64,000 nt of DNA. Origin: Pseudomonas sp. Z8(2022). GTDB taxonomy: Bacteria; Pseudomonadota; Gammaproteobacteria; Pseudomonadales; Pseudomonadaceae. Location of the stretch: positions 2,356,001 to 2,420,000 of the forward strand of contig NZ_CP107549.1 in assembly GCF_025837155.1 (NCBI RefSeq), read 5' to 3'. Below are positions 1 through 10,516 of this stretch, piece after piece. The position numbers were made by a program, and so were the translations under genes. Position 1 is the stretch's first letter; every line of letters starts with the position of its first letter. The notes under the pieces are model-generated. The model had not been told where the DNA came from and made no database searches. It saw nothing but the letters and a program-made list of their open reading frames with translations.

Positions 1-711
1 TTCGTCGTCGGCGGTGCCGCCCTGGCCGCCCTGCCACTGCTGACCGCTGGTTTCTACTCCAAGGATGAAATCCTCTGGGAAGCGTTTGCCAGCGGCCATG
101 GCGAGCTGCTCTACGCGGGCCTGCTCGGCGCCTTCCTGACCTCGATCTACACCTTCCGCCTGATCTTCATCGCCTTCCACGGCGAGCAGAAGACCGAGGC
201 ACACGCCGGCCATGGCATCGCCCACAACCTGCCGCTGGTGGTGCTGATCGTGCTGTCGACCTTCGTCGGCGCCTGGATCACCCCGCCGCTGGCCGGTGTG
301 CTGCCGCAGAGCATCGGTCATGCCGGTGGCGAGGCCAAGCACAGCCTGGAGCTGCTCTCGGGTCTGGTCGCGGTATCCGGCATCGTCATCGCAGCCCTGC
401 TCTTCCTCGGCCAGCGCCGCGTCGCTTCCGCCGTGGCGCAGAGCGCGCCGGGTCGTTTGCTGAGCGCCTTGTGGTTCGCCGCCTGGGGCTTCGACTGGCT
501 CTACGACAAGCTGTTCGTGCGCCCCTACCTGCTGCTCTGCCATCTGCTGCGCCGTGACCCGATCGACCGCAGCATCGGCCTGATTCCGCTGTTTGCGCGT
601 GGAGGCAACGCCGCGCTGGTGCGCAGCGAGAACGGTCAGGTGCGCTGGTACGCCGCTTCGATCGCCGGGGGCGCCGTACTGGTGCTCGCCGCCATCCTAT
701 TTTTGAGTTAA
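1..711 (+). CDS. nuoL: NADH-quinone oxidoreductase subunit L, C-terminal part
   Basis: This is the C-terminal 236 residues of the proton-pumping complex I membrane subunit NuoL; the 5' part lies outside the window. The frame is open from base 1 and encodes hydrophobic helices, including a segment reading [11 protein letters not shown] that is typical of NuoL, followed by further membrane helices and a final helix ending FLS. It is followed after 15 nt by nuoM, with an AAGGA ribosome binding site directly after the stop. The identification rests on the motif, the hydrophobicity and its place ahead of nuoM and nuoN in the standard nuo order. Confidence is high. Confidence 0.95.
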   Translation, partial: FVVGGAALAALPLLTAGFYSKDEILWEAFASGHGELLYAGLLGAFLTSIYTFRLIFIAFHGEQKTEAHAGHGIAHNLPLVVLIVLSTFVGAWITPPLAGVLPQSIGHAGGEAKHSLELLSGLVAVSGIVIAALLFLGQRRVASAVAQSAPGRLLSALWFAAWGFDWLYDKLFVRPYLLLCHLLRRDPIDRSIGLIPLFARGGNAALVRSENGQVRWYAASIAGGAVLVLAAILFLS

Positions 712-726
712 GGAAAACAGCCTGTC

Positions 727-2256
727 ATGATTCTGCCCTGGCTAATCCTGATTCCCTTCATCGGCGGCCTGCTGTGCTGGCAAGGCGAGCGCTTCGGCCA
801 TCTCCTGCCACGCTGGATCGCCCTGATCACCATGGCACTGCTGTTCGGCCTGAGCCTGTGGCTGTGGGTCAGCGGTGACTTCACCCTGGCGCCGAGCCCG
901 GACAGCGGCCCGCGCTGGGCCCACGAGTTCGTCATCGACTGGATCCCGCGGCTCGGCATCACCATTCACCTGGCGATGGACGGTCTGTCGGTACTGATGG
1001 TGGTGCTCACCGGCCTGCTCGGCGTGCTCTCGGTACTGTGCTCGTGGAACGAGATCCAGCACCGCGTCGGTTTCTTCCACCTCAACCTGATGTGGATTCT
1101 CGGCGGCGTGGTCGGCGTGTTCCTCGCCGTGGACCTGTTCCTGTTCTTCTTCTTCTGGGAAATGATGCTGGTGCCGATGTACTTCCTCATCGCGCTCTGG
1201 GGTCATAGCGGCAGCGACGGTCGTACCCGCATCACCGCTGCGACCAAGTTCTTCATCTTTACCCAGGCCAGTGGCCTGATCATGCTGCTGGCGATCCTGG
1301 CCCTGGTATTCGTGCACTTCAACCAGACCGGCGTGCTGACCTTCAATTACGCCGACCTGCTGAAGACCGAACTGGCGCCCGGCACCGAATACCTGCTGAT
1401 GCTCGGTTTCTTCGTCGCCTTCGCGGTGAAGTTCCCGGTGGTGCCTGTGCATTCCTGGCTGCCGGACGCCCACGCCCAGGCACCGACCGCAGGCTCCGTG
1501 GACCTGGCCGGTATCCTGCTGAAGACCGCCGCCTACGGCCTGTTGCGCTTCGCCCTGCCGCTGTTCCCCAATGCCTCGGCGGAGTTCGCGCCCATCGCCC
1601 AGTGGCTCGGTGTGTTCGCCATCATCTACGGCGCCCTGCTGTCGTTCGCACAGACCGACATCAAGCGCCTGGTGGCCTACTCCAGCGTCTCGCACATGGG
1701 CTTCGTGCTGATCGCCATCTATTCGGGCAGCCAGATCGCCCTGCAGGGTGCGGTGGTGCAAATGGTCGCCCACGGTCTGTCTGCCGCTGCGCTGTTCATC
1801 CTCTGCGGCCAGCTCTACGAGCGCCTGCACACCCGCGACCTGCGCCAGATGGGCGGAATCTGGGCACGCATGCCCTGGCTGCCGGCCATCAGCCTGTTCT
1901 TCGCCGCCGCCGCGCTCGGCCTGCCGGGTACCGGCAACTTCGTCGGCGAATTCCTCATTCTGATCGGTAGCTTCCCCAGCGCGCCCTGGGTCGTGGTGCT
2001 CGCCGCCAGCGGCCTGGTGCTCGGCTCGGTATACGCCCTGGCGATGATCCATCGCGCCTACTTCGGCCCGGTGCAGCAGGAAGCGCCGCTGCCGGGGCTG
2101 AAAGCTCGCGAGATGGCCATGGTGCTCGGCCTCGGCGTGCTGCTGATTCTGCTTGGCGTTTACCCGCAACCGGTGCTCGACACCTCCGCTGCCAGCATGC
2201 ATGGCGTGCAGCAGTGGATGGCTGGCGCCCTCGATCAACTCGCCTCGGGCCGGTAA
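727..2256 (+). CDS. nuoM: NADH-quinone oxidoreductase subunit M
   Basis: NuoM (509 aa) is one of the three antiporter-like proton-translocating subunits of complex I in the inner membrane. It is a polytopic protein of about 14 helices. The essential glutamate in TM5 is visible as E145 (FFFFWEMMLVP) and the TM7 lysine as K235 (AFAVKFPVVPVHSWLPDAHA), matching E144 and K234 of E. coli NuoM. The length is normal. It lies between nuoL and nuoN with short spacers (15 and 19 nt), so it is part of the nuo operon. Confidence 0.98.
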   Translation: MILPWLILIPFIGGLLCWQGERFGHLLPRWIALITMALLFGLSLWLWVSGDFTLAPSPDSGPRWAHEFVIDWIPRLGITIHLAMDGLSVLMVVLTGLLGVLSVLCSWNEIQHRVGFFHLNLMWILGGVVGVFLAVDLFLFFFFWEMMLVPMYFLIALWGHSGSDGRTRITAATKFFIFTQASGLIMLLAILALVFVHFNQTGVLTFNYADLLKTELAPGTEYLLMLGFFVAFAVKFPVVPVHSWLPDAHAQAPTAGSVDLAGILLKTAAYGLLRFALPLFPNASAEFAPIAQWLGVFAIIYGALLSFAQTDIKRLVAYSSVSHMGFVLIAIYSGSQIALQGAVVQMVAHGLSAAALFILCGQLYERLHTRDLRQMGGIWARMPWLPAISLFFAAAALGLPGTGNFVGEFLILIGSFPSAPWVVVLAASGLVLGSVYALAMIHRAYFGPVQQEAPLPGLKAREMAMVLGLGVLLILLGVYPQPVLDTSAASMHGVQQWMAGALDQLASGR

Positions 2257-2275
2257 GGGTAAGGATTAGAGACTC

Positions 2276-3760
2276 ATGGAACATCACGCTGTAGAATTCA
2301 CCGTGCAACATCTGATCGCCCTGCTGCCATTGCTGGTAACCAGCCTTACCGTGGTGGTGGTGATGCTGGCAATCGCCGTCAGGCGCAATCACGGCCTGAC
2401 CTTCTTGCTTTCGGTGGTCGGTCTGAATCTGGCGCTGCTGTCGCTCATTCCAACCCTGGAGGTGGCCCCGCTGCAGGTTACCCCGCTGCTGCTGATCGAC
2501 AACTTCGCCTGCTACTACATGGCACTGGTACTGGCCGCCAGCCTGGCCTGCATCACCCTGATCCATGCCTATCTGGGCGGCGAATCCGGCAAGGGTTACC
2601 CGGGCAACCGCGAGGAGCTGTACCTGCTGGTGTTGCTGTCCGCCGCTGGCGGCCTGGTACTGGTCAGTGCCCAGCACCTGGCCGGGCTGTTCATCGGCCT
2701 GGAACTGCTGTCGGTGCCGACCTACGGCATGATCGCCTACGCCTTTTTCAACAAGCGCTCGCTGGAGGCCGGCATCAAGTACATGGTGCTTTCGGCTGCC
2801 GGCAGCGCCTTCCTACTGTTCGGCATGGCGCTGCTGTACGCCGAGTCCGGCAACCTGGGCTTCGCCGATATCGGTGCCACTCTGATGCGCGAGAGCAGCC
2901 AATTGGTGCAGATCGGCATCGGCATGATGCTGATCGGCCTGGCTTTCAAACTGTCGCTGGTGCCCTTCCACCTGTGGACGCCGGATGTCTACGAAGGCGC
3001 CCCGGCGCCGGTGGCAGCCTTCCTCGCCACCGCCAGCAAGGTGGCGGTGTTTGCCGTGCTGCTGCGCCTGTACCAGATATCTCCAGCCATGAGCGGCGGC
3101 TGGCTGAGCGAGCTGCTGACCCTGATCGCCATCGCTTCGATCCTGTTCGGCAACCTGCTGGCGCTGCTGCAGAACAATCTCAAGCGCCTGCTGGGCTACT
3201 CCTCCATCGCTCACTTCGGTTACCTGCTGGTGGCGCTGATCGCCAGCAAGGGGTTGGCCGTGGAGGCGGTTGGCGTGTACCTGGCCACCTACGTATTGAC
3301 CAGCCTTGGCGCGTTCGGCGTGATCACCCTGATGTCCACGCCCTACAGCGGCCGTGATGCCGATGCACTGTACGAGTACCGGGGTCTGTTCTGGCGCCGT
3401 CCGTACCTGACTGCGGTACTCACGGTGATGATGCTGTCGCTGGCCGGCATTCCGCTGACCGCCGGCTTTATCGGCAAATTTTACGTGATCGCAGCCGGTG
3501 TCGAGGCGCAGCTGTGGTGGCTGCTCGGTGCGATGGTGCTGGGCAGCGCCATCGGCGTGTTCTATTACCTGCGGGTGATGGTCACCCTGTTCATGCGCGA
3601 ACCCAACATGCATCACCACGATGCCCCCTTCGACTGGGGCCAGCGCGCTGGCGGCATCATGCTGCTGGTGGTCGCCCTGCTCGCCTTCATCCTCGGCGTC
3701 TACCCGCAACCGCTGCTGGAGCTGGTGCAGCAGGCCGGCCTGGTCGCACTGGCGCAGTAA
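2276..3760 (+). CDS. nuoN: NADH-quinone oxidoreductase subunit N
   Basis: NuoN (494 aa) is the third antiporter-like subunit of complex I and the last gene of the nuo operon. Key charged residues are present: E143 ([11 protein letters not shown]), K225 ([16 protein letters not shown]) and K255 ([14 protein letters not shown]). The start is an ATG preceded by an AAGGATTAGAG stretch. The N-terminus ([12 protein letters not shown]) is a few residues longer than the form I recall from other pseudomonads, but no other in-frame ATG fits. A strong intrinsic terminator follows immediately. Confidence 0.97.
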   Translation: MEHHAVEFTVQHLIALLPLLVTSLTVVVVMLAIAVRRNHGLTFLLSVVGLNLALLSLIPTLEVAPLQVTPLLLIDNFACYYMALVLAASLACITLIHAYLGGESGKGYPGNREELYLLVLLSAAGGLVLVSAQHLAGLFIGLELLSVPTYGMIAYAFFNKRSLEAGIKYMVLSAAGSAFLLFGMALLYAESGNLGFADIGATLMRESSQLVQIGIGMMLIGLAFKLSLVPFHLWTPDVYEGAPAPVAAFLATASKVAVFAVLLRLYQISPAMSGGWLSELLTLIAIASILFGNLLALLQNNLKRLLGYSSIAHFGYLLVALIASKGLAVEAVGVYLATYVLTSLGAFGVITLMSTPYSGRDADALYEYRGLFWRRPYLTAVLTVMMLSLAGIPLTAGFIGKFYVIAAGVEAQLWWLLGAMVLGSAIGVFYYLRVMVTLFMREPNMHHHDAPFDWGQRAGGIMLLVVALLAFILGVYPQPLLELVQQAGLVALAQ

Positions 3761-3764
3761 ACGG

Positions 3765-3791
3765 AAAAGCCCCGCAGATGCGGGGCTTTTT
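3765..3791 (+). terminator. Intrinsic terminator of the nuo operon
   Basis: A 7-bp perfect GC stem (GCCCCGC/GCGGGGC, loop AGAT) starts 8 nt after the nuoN stop and is followed by TTTTTCTTT. It is preceded by AAAA, so it could also act weakly on the opposite strand for the convergent methyltransferase gene. Confidence 0.9.
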
Positions 3792-3806
3792 CTTTGCGGG
3801 CCGCGC

Positions 3807-4567
3807 CTAGCGCCGAGCCACCAGAAACAGCCGCGGAAAAGGCAGCAGCACCCGCCCGTCGGCCTGTGCCGGATAGGCCTCGGCGATAGCCTCCTTGTAC
3901 CGCTCGAGGAAAGCCGACTGCTGCTCGGCCTGCAGCGGTTGCAGGAACGGCAGCAATGCCGTGGACTTGAACCACTCCACTATCGCAGCGGCGCTATCGA
4001 GTATGTGGAAATAGGTGGTGCGCCAGATATCCAGTTCGCTGGCGTGGGCACCGAGGATGTCGTAGTAGGCCTGCACGCTGTGCCGCTCGGCATGACGCAC
4101 CTCACCGATTTGTGCCGCCCAGGGCCCGTCAGCCGCTACCTCGCGGGCCAGTCGGTGGGCCGGTTCCTGCAGGTTGTCGGGCGTCTGGATCGCCAACCAG
4201 CCACCGGGCGCCAGTTGCGCCAGTAGTCTCGGATAAAGCCGGGCGTGATCCGGCAGCCATTGCAGCGAGGCGTTGGCCAGGATCAGTTGTGGCGCGACCT
4301 CAGCCCCCAGGACTGGATATCCGCGAGCTGGAAACAGACCTGAGGCAGCCGCTCACGCGCCGCGCGCAGCATGTCATCGCTGCTGTCGATACCGATCACT
4401 TGCGCGTGTGGCGCATGCGCCTGCAGTACCGCGGTGGAATTGCCGGGGCCGCAGCCCAGGTCCACGGCCAGTTCGATGCCGCCCCGTGGCACGGCTGCGA
4501 GCAGGTCATGTACCGGGCGGGTACGCTGGCGTTCGAAAAGGGAATATTGCTGGGCGGACCAACTCAT
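3807..4567 (-). pseudogene. tam: Trans-aconitate 2-methyltransferase, frameshifted
   Basis: Two minus-strand pieces together make a SAM-dependent methyltransferase of the trans-aconitate methyltransferase (Tam) family. That enzyme methylates trans-aconitate, an inhibitor of aconitase. The N-terminal piece starts at an ATG (MSWSAQQYSLFE) behind an AGGAG site and carries the SAM-binding motif VDLGCGPGNST and the acidic IGIDSSDDML. It stops shortly after QLADIQSW. The C-terminal piece continues in another frame (LANASLQWLPDHARLYPRLL, then GGWLAIQTPDN) to a normal end RLFLVARR. The break lies at about 4300-4310, at a run of five C on the plus strand. The 761-nt span is one base short of an in-frame 253-codon gene, so a single-base deletion, real or a sequencing error, explains it. 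Confidence 0.8.
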
Positions 4568-4725
4568 CAGGGGCGCTCCTGCTTCAGACGACCGCCTCAG
4601 AATAACAGCCGACACGTATCACTCACGCAAACAGGCAATTTTCCGCCGCCAAAATGCAAGCACATGGCGATAATCCGCCACTCACTGTGCTACACATCAC
4701 ATGCTTTTATCCGCATCAGGCTGGC

Positions 4726-4741
4726 TGGCGGAAATTCGCCA
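4726..4741. promoter_or_regulatory. Palindrome upstream of dctP
   Basis: TGGCGGAAATTCGCCA has 5-bp arms (TGGCG/CGCCA) and lies 4 nt upstream of the sigma-54 promoter, at about -45 to -30. A version with one mismatch (TGGCGGAAATCCGCCA) sits just after the dctP stop codon at 5903-5918. CCGC-containing repeats occur further upstream at about 4643, 4675 and 4711, spaced 32 and 36 nt apart. The remainder of the 314-nt gap between tam and dctP shows no gene. A regulator site is an inference. Confidence 0.4.
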
Positions 4742-4744
4742 CAA

Positions 4745-5889
<1,145 letters not shown>

Positions 5890-5897
5890 CCGGAATT

Positions 5898-5923
5898 CGG
5901 CATGGCGGAAATCCGCCATGCCG
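5898..5923. terminator. Perfect 12-bp hairpin between dctP and opmB
   Basis: The arms 5898-5909 and 5912-5923 (CGGCATGGCGGA / TCCGCCATGCCG) are perfectly complementary around a two-base AA centre. The structure begins 8 nt after the dctP stop and 7 nt before the end of the convergent opmB. The T-tract is poor on either strand (GTTT on the plus strand), so it may be a terminator, a transcript-stabilising hairpin or a protein site. Its core repeats the palindrome upstream of dctP. Confidence 0.6.
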
Positions 5924-5929
5924 AGCGTT

Positions 5930-7408
5930 TCACTCCTTCCCCTGCTCTTGCTGTGGGTGCAACTGTTCCAGCTGCCAACCGCCACCCAGTGCAGCGATCA
6001 GTTGCACGCTGGCAGTCAGGCGACTGCCCAGCAAGGTGAGGTTGCTGCGCTCATTGTTCAACGCGGTAGCCTGTACGTTGACCACACTGTTGAAATCGAC
6101 AGTACCGGCGCGGTACTGGTTCTCGATCAGACGCAGTGCCTCGCGCGCCGCATCCAGCGCCTCCTGCTGCACGTCGCTCTCCTGCTCCAGCACGCGCAAC
6201 TGCACCATGTAGTCCTCCACTTCGCGGAAGCTGTCCAGCACGGCCTGGCGGTACTGCGCCACCGTCTGGTCGTAGGCGGCTTCGCTACGCTCCAGCTCGG
6301 CCCGCCGCGCGCCGCCGTCGAACAGGCTCAGGGCCAGCTGTGGCCCCAGCGACCAGAAGCGATTGGGCACCTCGATCCAGTCAGCAAAGCTGCTACCGCG
6401 GTAGCCACCACTGGCCGAGATCGTCAGGTCGGGGAACCAGGCGGCCTCAGCCACACCGATCTGCGCATTGGCAGCCATCACCCGACGCTCGGCGGCAGCT
6501 ACATCAGGGCGACGCTCAAGCAACTGAGAAGGTAGCGCCACGGGTACCTCGGGCAGCGCCGGCAGGCTCTCGCGCGGGGCGATGGACAGTTCCGCCGGGC
6601 TGACGCCAACGAGCACGGCGATGGCGTGCTCGAGCTGGGCGCGTTGCCATTGCAGATCGATGGCCTGGGCCTGGGTACTCTTGAGCTGCGTGATGGCCTG
6701 AGACACGTCGGACTTGGGCACGATGCCGGCGCGGTACTGGTTCTCGGTCAGACGCAATGAGCGCTCATATGCGGCCACCGTGGCATCCAGCAGGCGCTTC
6801 TGCTCATCGAGAATGCGCAGTTGCAGGTAGTTCTGCACCAGCTCGCTCTGCAGGCTCAGGCGCGCCGCAGCCAGATCGGCAGCGCTGGCGTCGAATTCCG
6901 CGCGACTGGCTTCCAGGCCGCGGCGCAACTTGCCCCAGATATCCAGCTCCCAGGCCGCATTCAGGCTCAGGTCGTAACTCTTGGATATCCGCGAAGCCCC
7001 CGAACCGTTCACCGTAACGCCGTCGACGGTACGGATGGTGCTGTCACCACCGCCCTGCCCGGCGCGCGTCACCCCGGCACTGCCGGACAGGGTCGGATAG
7101 AAGCTCGCCCTTGCGCCGCGCACCAGTGCGCGGGCCTGGCGATACTGGGCCTCGGCGGCCGCGAGGTTCTGGTTGGAAATCTGCAGGCGCTCGACCAGCG
7201 CATCGAGCTCGGCGTCGCCATACAGTGACCACCAGTTACCCCGCTCCAGGACATCGGCCGGAGCGGCACTCTTCCAGCCATCGACCTGCTTGAACTGCGC
7301 AGGCGCCGCCAGTTCGGGACGCTGATAATCAGGCCCCAGGGCGCAGCCGCCCAGTACGCCGGCCAGCAGCAGTGAAACCAGTGTTCGCGCGAAAGGTGCT
7401 CGGTTCAT
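5930..7408 (-). CDS. opmB: Outer-membrane efflux lipoprotein OpmB
   Basis: This is a 492-aa outer-membrane factor of the OprM/NodT family, the exit duct of an RND efflux system. The N-terminus is a lipoprotein signal with lipobox LGGC (Cys22), followed by the typical ALGPDYQRP. Two homologous OEP repeats follow, rich in coiled-coil helices; NQYRAG occurs once in each half, at ENQYRAGIVPKSDVSQA and ENQYRAGTVDFNSVV. It is the last gene of the muxABC-opmB operon, and its ATG overlaps the muxC stop by 4 nt (ATGA). The symbol follows the P. aeruginosa order MuxA-MuxB-MuxC-OpmB, which has two different RND pumps as here. Confidence 0.9.
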   Translation of the reverse strand: MNRAPFARTLVSLLLAGVLGGCALGPDYQRPELAAPAQFKQVDGWKSAAPADVLERGNWWSLYGDAELDALVERLQISNQNLAAAEAQYRQARALVRGARASFYPTLSGSAGVTRAGQGGGDSTIRTVDGVTVNGSGASRISKSYDLSLNAAWELDIWGKLRRGLEASRAEFDASAADLAAARLSLQSELVQNYLQLRILDEQKRLLDATVAAYERSLRLTENQYRAGIVPKSDVSQAITQLKSTQAQAIDLQWQRAQLEHAIAVLVGVSPAELSIAPRESLPALPEVPVALPSQLLERRPDVAAAERRVMAANAQIGVAEAAWFPDLTISASGGYRGSSFADWIEVPNRFWSLGPQLALSLFDGGARRAELERSEAAYDQTVAQYRQAVLDSFREVEDYMVQLRVLEQESDVQQEALDAAREALRLIENQYRAGTVDFNSVVNVQATALNNERSNLTLLGSRLTASVQLIAALGGGWQLEQLHPQQEQGKE

Positions 7409-10400
7409 AGCGGATTTTCCAGTGAAGCATCGGTGCGCACGCCGCGCCAGCGGTTGATGCGGTGGCGCAGGCGGTCGAAGTAGAGGTAGACCACCGGAGT
7501 GGTATAGAGGGTCAGCATCTGGCTCAACACCAGGCCGCCGACGATGGTGATACCCAGCGGCTGACGCATTTCCGAGCCCTCGGCGCTGCCCAGCACCAGC
7601 GGCAAGGCACCGAGAAGCGCGGCCAGGGTGGTCATCATGATCGGGCGAAAACGCAGTAGGCAGGCCTGGAGGATGGATTCCTGCGGACTCAGGCGCTCGC
7701 CGCGTTCCAGTTGCAGGGCCAGATCGACCATGAGGATGGCGTTCTTCTTGACGATACCGATCAGCAGGAACAGCCCCAACAGCGAGATCAGGCTGAACTC
7801 CATGCCCACCAGCTGCAGCGCGAGCAAGGCACCAACCCCGGCGGACGGCAAGGTCGAAAGAATGGTCAGCGGGTGCACGTAGCTCTCGTAGAGCACGCCC
7901 AGCACCAGGTACACCACCACCAGCGCCAGGAGGATCATCAGCGGCTGATTACCCTGCGTTTTCTGAAAGGCTGCGCCGGTGCCGCCCAGCGTGCCCTGCA
8001 CCTCGGTCGGCAGATTAAGCTGTGAGATCGCCCTATCGATGGCGCGGGTCGCCTGATCCAGGCTCACGCCTTCGGCCAGCGAGAAGCCGATATTCTCTAC
8101 CGCGAACTGGCCCTGGTGGCTGACCCGGTCGTTCTCCAGGCTGCGCTCCCAGTGAGCGAAGGCCGCCAGCGGCACACGTGCGCCTTCGTCGGTGATCACC
8201 TGGATCTGATTGAGCGCCTCGGGGTGCTGGGCGTACTTGGGATTGATCTCCATCACCACGCTGTACTGGTTCAGCGCCTGGTAGATGGTCGACACCTGGC
8301 GCTGGCTGAAGGCGTTGTTCAGCACCGCGGTGATCATGTCCATGTCCACGCCCAGGCGACGCGCAGTCTCGCGGTCCACCACCAGACGGATCTGCTGCGC
8401 GCCGTCGGTTTCGCGCGCGTCGATGCCGGTCAGCTCCGGCAGTGCACGCAACGCTTCGCGCACCCTCGGCAGCCAGGTGCGCAGCGCATCGAGGTCATCG
8501 GACAGCAGCATGTACTCGTTTTCCGAACTGCGTCCCTGGCGCCCGCCAATCTGCAGATCCTGGTCCGGCATGAGGAACATGCGCCCGCCAGGTACCTTGG
8601 GCGCCGTATTGCGCAGGCGGTTGATCACATCCTGCGCCGAGTCGCTGCGCTGGGTGATGGGTTTCAGCCGTACGATCATGAAGGCGTTGTTGATGCCCCC
8701 GCTGCCGCCGATGAAACCCGCCACGCTCTCGACTGCCGGATCGGCCAGTACCGCCTTGCGGAAGATCTCCATCTTCGGCTGCATGACCTGGAATGACAGG
8801 CCGTCGTCACCGCGGATGAAGCCGATCAGCTGGCCGGTGTCCTGCTGCGGCATGAAGGTTTTCGGCACGCTGACGAACAGGTAGACGTTCAGCGCGATGG
8901 TGGCGAGGAAGCTCAAAAGCATCAGCAGCGAGTGCCGCAGCGCCCAGTCCAGGCTACGCGCATAGAAGGCCAGCACGCGCTCCTGAACGCGATCACCCCA
9001 CTGCTGCAGGCGGCTGCTGGATTGCTCGTCCTCAGCCTTGAGCCAACGCGCGCAGAGCATCGGCGTCAGGGTCAGCGACACCAGCAGGGAAATCACCACC
9101 GCAACCGCCAGGGTCAGCGAGAATTCGCGGAACAGGCGCTCGATGATGCCGCCCATGAACAGGATGGAGATGAACACCGCGACCAGCGACAGGTTCATCG
9201 ACAGCAGGGTGAAACCCACCTCGCGCGTGCCCTTGAGCGCCGCGTCCAGCGGATTCTCGCCATTGTGGATGTGCCGGGAAATGTTCTCCAGCACCACGAT
9301 GGCATCGTCCACCACCAGGCCGGTGGCGATGATCAGCGCCATCAGCGACAGGTTGTTCAGCGAGAAGCCCAGCAGATACATGGCGGCGAAGCTGCCGATC
9401 AGCGACACCGGCACCGCCAGTGCCGGAATCAGCGCCGCCCGCCAGCGCCCGAGGAAGGCCAGTACCACCAGAATCACAAGACCCACGGCGATCAGCAGGG
9501 TCTGCTCGGCTTCGTGCAGGGTGGCGCGGATCACCGGCGAACGGTCCATGGCCACCTCCAGCTTGACGCTGGCCGGCATCACCTCGCGCAAGGCCGGCAG
9601 CTCGGCGCGGATGTCGCTGATGGTCTGCAGGATATTCGCCCCGCTCTGCCGGTTGATCACCAGCAGCACCGCTTCACTGTCGTTGTAGAAGCCGCTGTTG
9701 TAGCGGTCCTCGACGCCATCGGTGACGGTCGCCACATCGCCCAGGCGAACGGCTGCATCATTCTGGTAGCGAATGATCATCGGTATGTAATCGGCGGCCT
9801 TGGCCAACTGGTCACTGGCCTGAACCTGCCAGCGCCTTTCCGGGTCTTCCAGGGCGCCCTTGGGTTTCAGCGCATTGCTGGCGGAGATGGCCTGGCGCAC
9901 TTCATCCAGAGCGATGCCGTACTGATCGAGCAGGCGCGGCTCCAGCGCCACCCGCACGGCTGGCAGCGAGCTGCCGCCGACCTGCACCTCGCCCACCCCG
10001 GTGACCTGCGACAGCTTCTGCGCCAGGATGGTCGAGGCCACGTCATACAGCTGGCCCTTGTTCAGGGTATCGCTGGTCAGGGAAATGACCATGATCGGCG
10101 CTTGCGAAGGGTTGATCTTGCGGTAGCTGGGCATGGTGCGCATGCCGCTGGGCAGCAGCTCGCGTGCGGCGTTGATCGCCGCCTGCACTTCACGGGCGGC
10201 AGTGTTGATGTCCTTGTCGAGCTCGAACTCGACCATGATCCGCGTGCTGCCCTGGCTGCTGTTGCTGTTCATCTGGTTGACGCCGGCGATGCTGCCCAGC
10301 GCGCGCTCCAGCGGCGTAGCCACCGTCGAGGCCATGATCTGCGGGCTGGCACCCGGCAGGCTGGCCTGCACGGTGATCACCGGGAAATCCATGTTCGGCA

Positions 10401-10509
10401 GCGGCGCCACCGGCAGCAGACCGAAGCTGACGCCGCCGAGCAGCATGATCGCCAGACTCAGCAGCAGCGTGGCCACCGGACGGCGGATGAAAGGCGCGGA
10501 CAGGTTCAT
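7405..10509 (-). CDS. muxC: RND efflux pump inner-membrane subunit MuxC
   Basis: MuxC is a 1034-aa RND transporter of the MdtC type. The N-terminus FIRRPVATLLLSLAIMLLGG is the first helix, followed by two large periplasmic loops and twelve helices in two halves. The proton-relay aspartate pair is visible in TM4 (GLVVDDAIVVLENISRH). The C-terminal half has the conserved [20 protein letters not shown] and [15 protein letters not shown]. MuxB and MuxC form a hetero-multimeric pump that in P. aeruginosa exports novobiocin, aztreonam and macrolides among others. The gene starts 7 nt after muxB stops and overlaps opmB by 4 nt. Confidence 0.93.
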   Translation of the reverse strand: MNLSAPFIRRPVATLLLSLAIMLLGGVSFGLLPVAPLPNMDFPVITVQASLPGASPQIMASTVATPLERALGSIAGVNQMNSNSSQGSTRIMVEFELDKDINTAAREVQAAINAARELLPSGMRTMPSYRKINPSQAPIMVISLTSDTLNKGQLYDVASTILAQKLSQVTGVGEVQVGGSSLPAVRVALEPRLLDQYGIALDEVRQAISASNALKPKGALEDPERRWQVQASDQLAKAADYIPMIIRYQNDAAVRLGDVATVTDGVEDRYNSGFYNDSEAVLLVINRQSGANILQTISDIRAELPALREVMPASVKLEVAMDRSPVIRATLHEAEQTLLIAVGLVILVVLAFLGRWRAALIPALAVPVSLIGSFAAMYLLGFSLNNLSLMALIIATGLVVDDAIVVLENISRHIHNGENPLDAALKGTREVGFTLLSMNLSLVAVFISILFMGGIIERLFREFSLTLAVAVVISLLVSLTLTPMLCARWLKAEDEQSSSRLQQWGDRVQERVLAFYARSLDWALRHSLLMLLSFLATIALNVYLFVSVPKTFMPQQDTGQLIGFIRGDDGLSFQVMQPKMEIFRKAVLADPAVESVAGFIGGSGGINNAFMIVRLKPITQRSDSAQDVINRLRNTAPKVPGGRMFLMPDQDLQIGGRQGRSSENEYMLLSDDLDALRTWLPRVREALRALPELTGIDARETDGAQQIRLVVDRETARRLGVDMDMITAVLNNAFSQRQVSTIYQALNQYSVVMEINPKYAQHPEALNQIQVITDEGARVPLAAFAHWERSLENDRVSHQGQFAVENIGFSLAEGVSLDQATRAIDRAISQLNLPTEVQGTLGGTGAAFQKTQGNQPLMILLALVVVYLVLGVLYESYVHPLTILSTLPSAGVGALLALQLVGMEFSLISLLGLFLLIGIVKKNAILMVDLALQLERGERLSPQESILQACLLRFRPIMMTTLAALLGALPLVLGSAEGSEMRQPLGITIVGGLVLSQMLTLYTTPVVYLYFDRLRHRINRWRGVRTDASLENPL

Positions 10510-10516
10510 GGCGGCG

